Part shown: positions 16,694-24,632 of the stretch, piece after piece | Layout of the letters: the number at the start of each line of letters is the position of its first letter | Position numbering within the stretch: position 1 is the first letter of the stretch | Source: Bacteroidia bacterium | Lineage (GTDB): Bacteria; Bacteroidota; Bacteroidia; SXHM01 | DNA length: 49,761 nucleotides | Direction: 5' to 3' | Assembly: GCA_022072225.1 (NCBI GenBank) | Contig: JAJVIC010000015.1 | Location: 1 to 49,761, forward strand | Position numbers and translations under genes: made by a program | Notes under the pieces: generated by a model | Database searches by the model: none | The model's input: only the letters and a program-made list of their open reading frames with translations | What the model was told of the DNA's origin: nothing

Positions 16694-16701
16694 CAAAGGT
16701 A
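16694..16701 (-). promoter_or_regulatory. -7 element of M16 peptidase gene
   Basis: TACCTTTG on the minus strand matches TAnnTTTG exactly and lies 31 bases upstream of the ATG at 16662. It excludes the longer start at 16725. Confidence 0.6.
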
Positions 16702-16767
16702 TAAAAACTGCTTATTGTTCAACACTTTGTGGAAAGGCTGAATGTTAAGAAGTGTTAAAAAGAGGAC

Positions 16768-18708
16768 TTAAGATACAAAATACATTTTTACTTTTCCCTT
16801 TCCCTTTGCCTCAATCTCACCGCGGTACTCGAAGTTGATCCCGGTACCTATCGGGATATCTTTTACCAAGTGATAAGTAGTTTCGCTGATGTTTATTTTG
16901 CCGGGTTCGCTGCTGCTTTCCATGCGTGAAGCAGTGTTTACGGTATCGCCCCAAATGTCGTACTGGAATTTTTTAACGCCTACAATGCCGGCAACAACCG
17001 GCCCGGTATGTATGCCAATGCGTATTTCAAAGTAGGGTAAACCGGCAGCAATTTTAGCTGCTTTACCCTGTGCAATAAAATCACGCATTTCTATAGCTGC
17101 CTTAATAGCATCGGTTGCATGTGTGGTGTTGGGTGTTGGCAAACCACCGGCAGCCATGTAACTGTCGCCAATGGTTTTTATTTTTTCCATGCCGTATTTT
17201 TCCATAATCAAATCAAAAGCGGAAAAACATTCGTTCAGATCTTTCACCAATTCCTGCGGGCTTAATTTTTCTGAAAGTGCTGTGAAACCTTTGAAATCCG
17301 TAAAGAGCACCGTTACTTCATCAATCAGTTTTGCATCAGCGCGTCCTTTTTCTTTTAATTCATCCGCAACTTCTTCGGGTAAGATATTTAAGAGCAATTC
17401 TTCGCTGCGTTTTTTCTCTTTTGAAATGCGGTTACGTTGGGTAAAAAATATTACGGCAAAAAGCAATACAAAAACAAAGCCTGCAATAAAGCCGTTACGA
17501 ACTGTTTTTTGGCGGCTTATTTCTTTTTGTTGCAACTGTTTGTCTTTGTTAAGCAGGTTTATTTCATTGTCTTTTTTTTCGGTTTCGTAAATGGTTTTCA
17601 GTTGTGCCATTTGTTTGCTGCTTTCTTCATTTAACAAACTGTCTTTGTAAAGCGTATAAAGTTTAAAATGTTTCAAGGCTAAAACAGGGTTGCCTCTGGC
17701 ACTGTCAACCTCCGACAGTGTTTTGTAACTATCCTTGATAAAAAACAGATGGCCTATTTCTTTTGCAAGTTGCAATGCGCTGTCGGCATAAAGTTGTGCT
17801 TCGCTGTTTTTTTGTTGAGCGAGGTAAATTTTGCTGATATCAATATAAACAGAAGATACATTTTTTTTGTCGCCTATTTCTTTATGGATATTTAAACTCA
17901 TTAATTGGTATTTCAACGCCTCTGAATATTTTTTCTGAATTGCGTAAACAACTCCGATGCTACTGTAGGAAAGACCAATACCTTGTTTGTTACCCATTTC
18001 TTTACTCAGGCTCAGTGATTGAAATTGGTATTTCAACGCTTGCTCATAATTACCTAATTCTTTATAGGCAATTCCCATATTTCCATAGGTAGTGGCCAGG
18101 CCTCTTTTATCTCCTATTTCTTCGCGCATGCGGGCTGCGAGTTCATAATTCTTCAAGGCCTCAACAGGTTTACCCTGTTCGCTGTAAAGCACTGCAATGT
18201 TATTGTAAATGCTGCCTATCCCTTTTTTATCGTTAAGCTCCTCGCGGATACGCAATGCATTCAGATAACATTCAAGCGCTTTGCTGAAATCACCCTGGTT
18301 TCTGTATATCAGTGCTATGTTATTGTACCCCGAAGCCATACCTTTTTTGTTATTCATTTCGCTGAATAAGGTTAAAGCCATTTCATAACTTTTCAATGCT
18401 TCGGAATAATTACCAAACTCTTCCAGTGCACCTGCTCTTCTGTTATATGCTGTTGCAATACCCCATTTGTAATTTAGCTTTTCTGAGAGCAACAGTGCGT
18501 TATCCGCACTTTGCAGCGAACCGTTGAAATCACCGGTCATTAATTGTTCCCAGGCAAGTTCGGTCAGCAGAAAAGCTTTGTTGGTATCTTCAGAAGCCTT
18601 GCCTAAAAGCGTTTGCAGCGAATCTATTACAGGATGGTTTTGTGCAGCGCAAATAAATGAATGCAAAAAAAACAAGTTGACAAGCAGACAAAAAGGCGTT
18701 TTTTTCAA
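16768..18708 (-). CDS. TPR-domain adenylate cyclase (class III)
   Basis: A 646-residue sensor-type cyclase. Order: signal peptide (1-23), about six to seven TPRs of the 40-residue type (A-L-K-x-Y/F ... K-K-G-I-A-x-x-Y-N-N-I-A), a coiled stretch, a membrane helix at about 405-424, then a class III catalytic domain. Metal ligands are D471 (F-T-D-F-K-G-F) and D515 (T-I-G-D-S-Y). Purine-selecting K511 and D584 (Y-D-I-W-G-D) are the ATP-type pair. Transition-state N591 and R595 are present. It should make cAMP in the cytoplasm in response to a periplasmic TPR partner. Confidence 0.92.
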   Translation of the reverse strand: MKKTPFCLLVNLFFLHSFICAAQNHPVIDSLQTLLGKASEDTNKAFLLTELAWEQLMTGDFNGSLQSADNALLLSEKLNYKWGIATAYNRRAGALEEFGNYSEALKSYEMALTLFSEMNNKKGMASGYNNIALIYRNQGDFSKALECYLNALRIREELNDKKGIGSIYNNIAVLYSEQGKPVEALKNYELAARMREEIGDKRGLATTYGNMGIAYKELGNYEQALKYQFQSLSLSKEMGNKQGIGLSYSSIGVVYAIQKKYSEALKYQLMSLNIHKEIGDKKNVSSVYIDISKIYLAQQKNSEAQLYADSALQLAKEIGHLFFIKDSYKTLSEVDSARGNPVLALKHFKLYTLYKDSLLNEESSKQMAQLKTIYETEKKDNEINLLNKDKQLQQKEISRQKTVRNGFIAGFVFVLLFAVIFFTQRNRISKEKKRSEELLLNILPEEVADELKEKGRADAKLIDEVTVLFTDFKGFTALSEKLSPQELVKDLNECFSAFDLIMEKYGMEKIKTIGDSYMAAGGLPTPNTTHATDAIKAAIEMRDFIAQGKAAKIAAGLPYFEIRIGIHTGPVVAGIVGVKKFQYDIWGDTVNTASRMESSSEPGKINISETTYHLVKDIPIGTGINFEYRGEIEAKGKGKVKMYFVS

Positions 18709-18732
18709 AGCTTGGTAACTATTGGTTGGTAA

Positions 18733-19593
18733 TTATCCGGTGCAATTGCAACACAGCAGAAAATCAAAAAAACCTTTACAGCCAATTCCTCTTTCGTAAA
18801 ACAGTTTGTAAAAAAGAATCATCGTAAACAGCATACCCATAGCCGGGTAAGAAATTTTCTGAGGTTCGTCTTTGTGTAACAAAACTTTAATGGTACGGCT
18901 TGAAAACAGCAGTGACGAAACAATAATCAGTAAACCCACAAAGAAATAAATCATAAGGGTTCGCAAATTATCGGGAAAGTTGGTGGCAGCTACCAAAAAC
19001 ATTCCCAAAATGTAGGGTATAAGTACAGCAGAAAAAATAAAGTTTCTGCGCAGGTCTCCTCTTTTCAACTGGTCTTTTGTTTCGGCATTGCGCAAAAACT
19101 GGTAAGTCATAAACAAACCGGTTGCAACCATTAAAAGAATACCGAATACGGAAATCATCCACTTAACGGATAAGCCAAGGTATTTATAGGCAGCAACTAC
19201 CCCAAAGGCAATGTGGCCGGGAGGGTCGGGCTTAAATTCATAGAACGGTATGGAAAGAATTTTTCCCAGAAACATGATAAATCCGCTTACACAACACCAG
19301 AGAAAAAACATACGGTACCATCTGTTCTTTTCTTTTACGGAAAGAAAAAGTCTGAAAAAAATTATTCCCAACACCAGATTCATTATACCGCTTGCAATAA
19401 ATGTTCGTTTCACATTATAGGGTGTCCACATGTCGTAAGCATTGTACTTAATGGAATGAATATACATTACCGGTTTAAGGCCATAGAAACTTGCTACCAG
19501 AGCAGTAGTGTACTCATTTAAAAAATGCAAAAGCAGAAAAGCACCTGCAAAAGAAACAACAGAGTTTATGATAAGTGAAGATTTCATAAACAC
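18733..19593 (-). CDS. polytopic membrane protein, Cys-rich tail
   Basis: A 286-residue protein with about seven hydrophobic segments (for example near 10-35, 65-85, 95-115, 140-165, 190-208, 215-232 and 252-265). No family is recognised. The last residues form an unusual Cys-rich tail (C-K-G-F-F-D-F-L-L-C-C-N-C-T-G). A second Met two codons in (19587) is an equally possible start. It lies upstream of the cyclase gene with a 24-base gap and just downstream of another membrane-protein gene, so the three may share a transcript. Confidence 0.7.
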   Translation of the reverse strand: MFMKSSLIINSVVSFAGAFLLLHFLNEYTTALVASFYGLKPVMYIHSIKYNAYDMWTPYNVKRTFIASGIMNLVLGIIFFRLFLSVKEKNRWYRMFFLWCCVSGFIMFLGKILSIPFYEFKPDPPGHIAFGVVAAYKYLGLSVKWMISVFGILLMVATGLFMTYQFLRNAETKDQLKRGDLRRNFIFSAVLIPYILGMFLVAATNFPDNLRTLMIYFFVGLLIIVSSLLFSSRTIKVLLHKDEPQKISYPAMGMLFTMILFYKLFYERGIGCKGFFDFLLCCNCTG

Positions 19594-19617
19594 ATTAGTT
19601 CCGGTTTGTTAAAAAAA

Positions 19618-20415
19618 TCAGGCATCTAAAATGGTTGAAGATAATTCGCTGTCAACTATACTTACTGAGGTTCCGGCAATGTCTTCATAGGCAGCATAAA
19701 TAGCACATACAGTAGCCGGTACGGTAACCAGTAATCCAAAGAAAAGGCAAAGCATTCCAAGAATGTTTATTAACCCGATTACAATCAAAAACCCGAAAAA
19801 TGAAAACCACTTTTTGTTTACTAATTTCATACTTGTTTTAATAGAATCCCAGAAACCAAGATCGTTAAAAACAATCAGTTGCTGTGAAAAAATGAATGAA
19901 ACGGAAAAGTAAACCGATATAATGACCGACACAAAAAACAATACGAATACCATTGGAAGCGTTACCAGTAAACCCATTATTTTCATCATTATTTCGAATT
20001 CATTGCCCCCGCTTGTTAATTCAGAAAGAACATCAACAGAAACAAAGAAGTAAATTATTCCGGGTGAAAATATCACCAGCATAATTAATGCCTGTACCAA
20101 ATAATTAAGCATAAGCGGAACAAACGATTTAAAGCCGCCAAAAAAATCACCGAACTGCGCGTTCCGGCCGGTAGTAACCTTATTGGCAAAAAGAAAAAAA
20201 CCTACACCCAGCGGAACCGATACAACAGCCGAAAGTATACTGATAATGCTGGAGGTAACCATTGCAATAATTGCATATACTACCAAAAATCCCATCAGCA
20301 TCCAGGGCTCTTTTTTGAAAATATCGAACCCCTTCCTGATGTATTCGCCCATTTTAAATTCATAGCCTTCGGTTATTGCTTTTTCGAGCCGCGACTCATT
20401 AGTTGTTGTTTCCAT
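19618..20415 (-). CDS. multi-spanning membrane protein (DUF975-like)
   Basis: A 265-residue integral membrane protein. A short cytoplasmic start leads to G-E-Y-I-R-K-G-F-D-I-F-K-K-E-P-W-M-L-M-G-F, then about six hydrophobic segments with the repeat-like block F-G-D-F-F-G-G-F-K-S-F-V-P-L and, near the C-terminus, W-D-S-I-K-T-S-M-K-L-V-N-K-K-W-F-S-F. These two motifs are typical of the DUF975/glycerophosphodiester-phosphodiesterase membrane-domain type of bacterial proteins. Function is unknown. It is probably the first gene of a minus-strand group ending in the adenylate cyclase. Confidence 0.72.
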   Translation of the reverse strand: METTTNESRLEKAITEGYEFKMGEYIRKGFDIFKKEPWMLMGFLVVYAIIAMVTSSIISILSAVVSVPLGVGFFLFANKVTTGRNAQFGDFFGGFKSFVPLMLNYLVQALIMLVIFSPGIIYFFVSVDVLSELTSGGNEFEIMMKIMGLLVTLPMVFVLFFVSVIISVYFSVSFIFSQQLIVFNDLGFWDSIKTSMKLVNKKWFSFFGFLIVIGLINILGMLCLFFGLLVTVPATVCAIYAAYEDIAGTSVSIVDSELSSTILDA

Positions 20416-20509
20416 GAGGGTTTGGTTTTAGTTTAACAAATTTGTTTGCGGGGTAAATATAATATAGTTTCATTTTATGAAATATTTTTTCTCAAAAACT
20501 GAAGATTCT

Positions 20510-20517
20510 TAAATTTG
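20510..20517 (+). promoter_or_regulatory. -7 element of 57-aa gene
   Basis: TAAATTTG matches TAnnTTTG. It lies 65 bases before the ATG at 20583, giving a leader of about 55 bases. Confidence 0.45.
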
Positions 20518-20582
20518 TCTATTATTGCAAACAAGAATAAGAGAATTAACGCATAACGTTTAACTGAAAAAAACAAGAAAAC

Positions 20583-20756
20583 ATGGCAAAACCAAAATTG
20601 AGCTTTTACGATGTTAAAAGCAAAAGCAAATTTGAAACAGAAAACTATGAAATTCGCGAGAAAGGCGGAAAATCATTCGCAGTTACCAAATCTCCTTCGG
20701 GCGCATACGAGTGCTGGAGAGTGCTTTCAAAAGATCAGGCGGCAAAACTGAAATAA
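20583..20756 (+). CDS. small basic conserved-type protein, 57 aa
   Basis: A short gene between a -7 element (20510) and a strong terminator (20771). The product is highly charged and basic, beginning M-A-K-P-K-L-S-F-Y-D-V-K-S-K-S-K-F and ending D-Q-A-A-K-L-K. The centre has the pattern K-G-G-K-S-F-A-V-T-K-S-P-S-G-x-x-x-x-W-R-V-L. The AAGAAAACATGG context gives a modest ribosome site. It resembles small abundant Bacteroidota proteins of unknown role. The clean monocistronic unit is good evidence that it is real. Confidence 0.8.
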   Translation: MAKPKLSFYDVKSKSKFETENYEIREKGGKSFAVTKSPSGAYECWRVLSKDQAAKLK

Positions 20757-20770
20757 ATAATTTGCCGGTA

Positions 20771-20803
20771 AGCGTCCCGCACATAGCGGGACGCTTTCGT
20801 TTT
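20771..20803 (+). terminator. intrinsic terminator of 57-aa gene
   Basis: A perfect 9-bp stem GCGTCCCGC / GCGGGACGC around a 5-base loop, followed by TTTCGTTTT. It starts 14 bases after the stop of the 57-aa gene. Confidence 0.85.
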
Positions 20804-20821
20804 ACGGCTTTGCTAAATTGC

Positions 20822-20829
20822 TATTTTCG
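20822..20829 (+). promoter_or_regulatory. -7-like element of DUF4292 gene
   Basis: TATTTTCG is a one-mismatch match to TAnnTTTG, 10 bases before the ATG at 20840. It supports a very short leader and a start after the upstream terminator. Confidence 0.4.
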
Positions 20830-20839
20830 CGCCTTAGTT

Positions 20840-21739
20840 ATGATGGCGCAGTTCGGTTTACAGGTGCAGGTTTATTCTTTCGGGTTACAAAAAAAACGGT
20901 TCCTGTTTTTTTTGCCGGTTCTCAGTATCCTCTTTCTTTATTCGTGTAAAACAACGCAACCCGTTGTTCAGCCAAAAACGCTTGAACAAAAAAATAAAGA
21001 TGAGTTGTTCGCGCAGTTAGAAAAAAACCAGTTTCAGTATAAATGGTTTTCTGCAAAAATCAGCACCACCATTAAAACACCCAAAGCTACCAATACGGTT
21101 GCGGTGCGTATTCGAATGCAGAAAGACAGTGCAATCTGGATTTCGCTTTCGCCTGCTTTGGGCATTGAAGTGGTAAGAGCCTACATTACCCGCGACTCAT
21201 TAATTTTTCTGGACAGAATTAACGAGAAATACTTCAAAGGAGATTTCAATTATGTAAATCAACTGATCAATTCAAATCTTGATTTTGAAATGCTGCAAGC
21301 CATGTTAACCGGAAATAACTTTACCTTTTACGAGATTGATAAATTTGAAACGGCAAATGATAAACACCGTTATGTATTGAGTACTATAGGAAGACGCAAA
21401 CTGAAAAAAGAACTGAAAGGACAGGACAGCCTGAATGTAATTTTGCAGGACATTTTCCTGAGCAGCCAAAACTGGAAAATTGAAGAAATGAAACTGAAAG
21501 ATTTGAATTCAAACCGCAGATTAGATGCTGTGTACAGTAATTTTATTGCGGTTGGCGAGCAATCTTTTCCGTCTGATGTATTGTTTAATTTTCGCGCAAA
21601 AGACAATATTGAAGCAAAACTTACGTACTCTAAAATAGAGATTGATGTGCCGCAAACTTTTCCTGCAGGTATCCCTTCAAAATATACCGAAATGAAGTTG
21701 AGCGATTATAACCTGAAAACGGATGAAAAGAAAGAGTAG
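20840..21739 (+). CDS. DUF4292 lipoprotein
   Basis: A protein of about 299 residues from the ATG at 20840. A short N-terminal stretch leads to a lipoprotein signal (F-L-P-V-L-S-I-L-F-L-Y-S-C). The body matches DUF4292: F-S-A-K-I-S-T-T-I, V-R-I-R-M-Q-K-D-S-A-I-W-I-S-L-S-P-x-L-G-I-E-V, and F-E-M-L-Q-A-M-L-T-G-N. The fold is predicted LolB/LolA-like, a concave beta-sheet for lipid or lipoprotein handling. The open frame runs back to 20711 but that part covers a terminator. The gene overlaps the start of the EnvC-like gene, a pairing usual in this phylum. Confidence 0.82.
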   Translation: MMAQFGLQVQVYSFGLQKKRFLFFLPVLSILFLYSCKTTQPVVQPKTLEQKNKDELFAQLEKNQFQYKWFSAKISTTIKTPKATNTVAVRIRMQKDSAIWISLSPALGIEVVRAYITRDSLIFLDRINEKYFKGDFNYVNQLINSNLDFEMLQAMLTGNNFTFYEIDKFETANDKHRYVLSTIGRRKLKKELKGQDSLNVILQDIFLSSQNWKIEEMKLKDLNSNRRLDAVYSNFIAVGEQSFPSDVLFNFRAKDNIEAKLTYSKIEIDVPQTFPAGIPSKYTEMKLSDYNLKTDEKKE

Positions 21740-23051
21740 TTTTTTTTCACCGCAGAGGCGCAGAGGCGCAAAGGGATTATTTTTCTCTGCGCCTCTGCTC
21801 CTCTGCGGTAAATTTTTGTTTTTTGTTTTTTGCTGCTTGCTGCTTGCTACTTCAGGTTTTGCCCAAACCGCAAAGGAACTGGAAGAAAAGAAAAAGCAAC
21901 TTCAGGAAGACATTAAATACACCAATAAACTGATTAGCGAAACAGAGAGCAGCAAAAAAAATTCGCTCAGTCAGTTGCGTCTGCTCAATACAAAAATTGA
22001 GATGCGCCAGGAACTGATTAAAACAATTGCCAAGGAAGTAAGGTTGATTGACAAGCAGATAAATCAAACCAACTCGGTAGTAGGTTCGCTTGAAAATGAC
22101 TTGAAAAAACTAAAGGCGGAATATGCACAGATGATTTACTTTGCCTGGAAAAACCAGAATGCCTACAGCAAACTGATGTTTATTTTTTCCTCAAAAGATT
22201 TTAATCAGGCCTACCTGCGCTTGAAATACATTCAGCAATATGCTGATTATCGGAAAAAGCAAGCGAAAATCATCAAAGACACACAACTTGCCCTGGGCGA
22301 AAAAATTGATGTGCTCAAAAAATCAAGAACCGAAAAAGCTACTTTACTTACCAATGAGGAACAGGAAAAACTAAAACTAACCACAGAGAAAAAGGAAAAA
22401 GACGATTTGCTTGAGAAACTGCAGAACAGAGAGGCGCAATTGAAAAAAGAATTGAAACAAAAACAAACAGAAGCCCAAAAGCTGCAAAAAGAAATAGAAC
22501 GGATAATAGCAGAAGAAATAAAGAAGCGCGAAGAAGAGGCCCGTAAAAAAGCAGCAGCCGACAAAGCGGCAGGTAAGGAGGTAAAAGAAACACCGAAAGG
22601 TTTTGCAATGACTCCCGAAGAGATGCTTATTTCAGACAATTTTGAGATTAACAAAGGGAAATTACCCTGGCCAAGCGACCGCGGTATCATTACCGGACAT
22701 TTTGGAGAAAGTACCCACCCTGATTTACCCAATGTAAAAATCAACAACAATGGTATTGATATTGGAACCGACAGGGGCGCAAAAGCACGGGCCGTTTTTG
22801 ACGGAACAGTTTCTGCCATTATTTCAATTCCCGGAGCTTACAAGGCGGTAATGGTAAGGCACGGAGATTTTATCAGTGTATATGCTAATCTGGAAGAAGT
22901 ATATGTGAAAAAGGATGATAAAATAAAAGTGAAACAGGAAATCGGAAAAGTTCACACCGATGAAACAGAAGGTAAAACAGAATTGCATTTCGAAATCTGG
23001 AAAGGAAACGCCAAAACAAATCCGGAAGAATGGATATTACTTAAAAAGTAA
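21723..23051 (+). CDS. EnvC-like coiled-coil protein with degenerate M23 domain
   Basis: Up to 442 residues. After a signal peptide (L-L-L-A-T-S-G-F-A-Q) comes a long coiled coil (about 50-290, very rich in K, E and Q). A C-terminal LytM/M23 domain follows (about 318-440). The zinc site is broken: N-N-N-G-I-D-I replaces the first His and T-E-L-H-F-E replaces H-L-H-F-E. This fits EnvC-type activators, which switch on amidases at the septum rather than cutting peptidoglycan. The ATG at 21723 overlaps the DUF4292 gene by 17 bases. Residues 9-29 are encoded by an inverted repeat, so the true start could be downstream, for example the TTG at residue 32. Confidence 0.85.
   Translation: MKRKSSFFSPQRRRGAKGLFFSAPLLLCGKFLFFVFCCLLLATSGFAQTAKELEEKKKQLQEDIKYTNKLISETESSKKNSLSQLRLLNTKIEMRQELIKTIAKEVRLIDKQINQTNSVVGSLENDLKKLKAEYAQMIYFAWKNQNAYSKLMFIFSSKDFNQAYLRLKYIQQYADYRKKQAKIIKDTQLALGEKIDVLKKSRTEKATLLTNEEQEKLKLTTEKKEKDDLLEKLQNREAQLKKELKQKQTEAQKLQKEIERIIAEEIKKREEEARKKAAADKAAGKEVKETPKGFAMTPEEMLISDNFEINKGKLPWPSDRGIITGHFGESTHPDLPNVKINNNGIDIGTDRGAKARAVFDGTVSAIISIPGAYKAVMVRHGDFISVYANLEEVYVKKDDKIKVKQEIGKVHTDETEGKTELHFEIWKGNAKTNPEEWILLKK
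21749..21809. repeat. 22-bp inverted repeat inside the EnvC-like reading frame
   Basis: ACCGCAGAGGCGCAGAGGCG (with two more bases) at 21749-21770 pairs with 21788-21809 with one mismatch. The CGCAGAGGCGCAGAG wording is a dispersed repeat found in the intergenic DNA of many bacteria. Here it falls between the ATG at 21723 and the hydrophobic part of the signal peptide. Confidence 0.85.
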
Positions 23052-23059
23052 TACCTTTG
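23052..23059 (+). promoter_or_regulatory. -7 element of tatA-like gene
   Basis: TACCTTTG matches TAnnTTTG, directly after the stop of the EnvC-like gene and 26 bases before the ATG at 23086. Confidence 0.55.
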
Positions 23060-23085
23060 GCACGTATTAATAATTCAAAGAAATC

Positions 23086-23256
23086 ATGGGAAAATTCGGA
23101 ACATGGGAAATCATCCTGATCCTTGCTATAGTTATTCTGCTTTTCGGGGCTAAAAAAATTCCCGGATTGATGAAAGGAATTGGTGAAGGAATAAACGAAT
23201 TCAAAAAAGCCTCCAAAGGCGAAACCAAAGAATCTGCTCCTGAAAAAAAGGACTGA
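23086..23256 (+). CDS. tatA: twin-arginine translocase TatA/TatE family subunit
   Basis: A 56-residue protein with the full TatA layout. A short polar N-terminus (M-G-K-F-G-T-W-E) precedes one membrane helix ([13 protein letters not shown]). The F-G-A-K-K-I-P hinge follows, then an amphipathic helix ([16 protein letters not shown]) and a charged tail. It would oligomerise in the inner membrane to form the passage for folded Tat substrates. It has its own -7 element. No tatC is in the window. Confidence 0.93.
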   Translation: MGKFGTWEIILILAIVILLFGAKKIPGLMKGIGEGINEFKKASKGETKESAPEKKD

Positions 23257-23335
23257 TTTCTTGTCGGTAAAAATTTATTTTTCTCTTAACACTTACTTTA
23301 TTCTTTACGCTACTTTTACGGCTTAATTTTTAAGC

Positions 23336-24550
23336 ATGATAACGGTAAACGGAAGAAGCTACAATTTTCAATCTGCGCCTGTAGTGGGCGTTTGCATGGA
23401 CGGAACATCCATGAATTACTATGAAGCGGCAGCTTCGGTAATGCCCAATCTGCAACGTTTTATCAAGACAGGAAGCATGGGCTTGGTTCATTCGGTGATA
23501 CCATCTTTTACCAATCCCAACAACATGGCAATTGTTACCGGAACCACTCCCGATGTAAACGGAATTTGCGGCAACTATTGGTACGACCGCAAAGCCGATA
23601 AAGAAGTAATGATGAATGAACCTTCCGATTTATTGGTTCCTACTATTCTTTCCTCATTCAGCAAACAGAATAAAAAAGTAGCAGTTGTAACGGCAAAAGA
23701 CAAGTTGCGCAAAATGCTGAGCAAAGACCTGAACGGCATTTGCTTCTCAGCCGAGTATGCCGACAAAGCCAATCTTACAGAGAACGGTATCGAAAAGGTT
23801 ACTGCTTCTTTAATGGAAAAAGAACAACCCGGAATTTATGACCCCGATATTTCGGTTTATGTAATTGAGGCAGGAGTGCGCTTATTGAAACGCGAAAACT
23901 TTGATTTGCTGTATTTGACAACTACCGATTATGTACAGCATAAATATCCTCCGGGCGCGGAAGAGGCAAATAATTTTCTCTCAAAAATTGACTATTGGCT
24001 GGGCGAATTAGATAAACTGGGTGCAATCATTGGCGTTACTGCCGACCACGGCATGCAAGGGAAAACCAATCCTGACGGAACTCCCAAAGTACTTTTTATT
24101 GAAACAATCTTAAAAGAAGTTGGCGATATTTCTTCGCGCGTTATTCTTCCTATTACAGATCCTTATGTAGTTCATCACGGTGCATTGGGTGGTTATGGAA
24201 CGGTTTATTTGGAACATAAAGACATTAAAAAAGCAAAAGAAATTATCTCTTCATTGGAAGGCATTGAACTGGTACTTACCAACGAAGAAGCTGCTTCAAG
24301 ATTCAATCTGCCGAAAGATAAAATAGGGGAGTTGGTATTGCTTTCCGATGCACGGACTACCATTGGTCGCGCCCGCGAGTGGCACGATTTAGATAAGGTA
24401 AAAGAAGGCTTGCGTTCACATGGAAGTTTGCACACATCCATAGTCCCCATGATTTTTAACCGCAAGCTGAATAACGATTACCAGCAAAAATTAGACAGCG
24501 GAAACGCACGCAATTTTGATTTGTTTGATTTCTTGTGCAACGGATTATAG
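23336..24550 (+). CDS. phnA: phosphonoacetate hydrolase-type enzyme (PhnA family)
   Basis: A 404-residue member of the alkaline phosphatase superfamily that closely follows the known phosphonoacetate hydrolase pattern. Features are N-G-R-S-Y near the start, D22 in C-M-D-G, the nucleophile T59 in P-S-F-T-N-P-N-N, V-T-G-T-T-P-D-V-N-G-I-C-G-N, and zinc ligands D198 and H202 (T-T-D-Y-V-Q-H) plus D237 and H238 (A-D-H-G-M). The L-R-S-H-G segment and F-N-R-K-L follow near the end. Known enzymes split phosphonoacetate into acetate and phosphate. There is no signal peptide, so it is cytoplasmic. A PhnZ-like gene follows after 82 bases. The exact substrate is inference. Confidence 0.85.
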   Translation: MITVNGRSYNFQSAPVVGVCMDGTSMNYYEAAASVMPNLQRFIKTGSMGLVHSVIPSFTNPNNMAIVTGTTPDVNGICGNYWYDRKADKEVMMNEPSDLLVPTILSSFSKQNKKVAVVTAKDKLRKMLSKDLNGICFSAEYADKANLTENGIEKVTASLMEKEQPGIYDPDISVYVIEAGVRLLKRENFDLLYLTTTDYVQHKYPPGAEEANNFLSKIDYWLGELDKLGAIIGVTADHGMQGKTNPDGTPKVLFIETILKEVGDISSRVILPITDPYVVHHGALGGYGTVYLEHKDIKKAKEIISSLEGIELVLTNEEAASRFNLPKDKIGELVLLSDARTTIGRAREWHDLDKVKEGLRSHGSLHTSIVPMIFNRKLNNDYQQKLDSGNARNFDLFDFLCNGL

Positions 24551-24623
24551 CCACCAAAACACTAAAAGACCAAATTTGCACCAAAGTTTTTGTGGGATTT
24601 TGTGTTCTTAGTGTTTTAGTGGC
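24550..24623. repeat. inverted repeat between phnA-like and HD-oxygenase genes
   Basis: GCCACCAAAACACTAAA (24550-24566) pairs with the reverse complement of CTTAGTGTTTTAGTGGC (24607-24623), with two differences. This CCACTAAGACACTAAG-type wording is another dispersed intergenic repeat. It separates the two phosphonate genes and could reduce read-through, though no strong T-run follows on the plus strand. Confidence 0.75.
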
Positions 24624-24632
24624 ATAAAAATT

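Noticed and set aside
20711-20839. Extended start of the DUF4292 gene
   Set aside because: The extension crosses the 57-aa gene and its terminator hairpin.
22247-22819. 190-residue minus-strand frame
   Set aside because: It is the antisense of the K/E-rich coiled coil of the EnvC-like gene and reads as a Ser/Phe-rich shadow.
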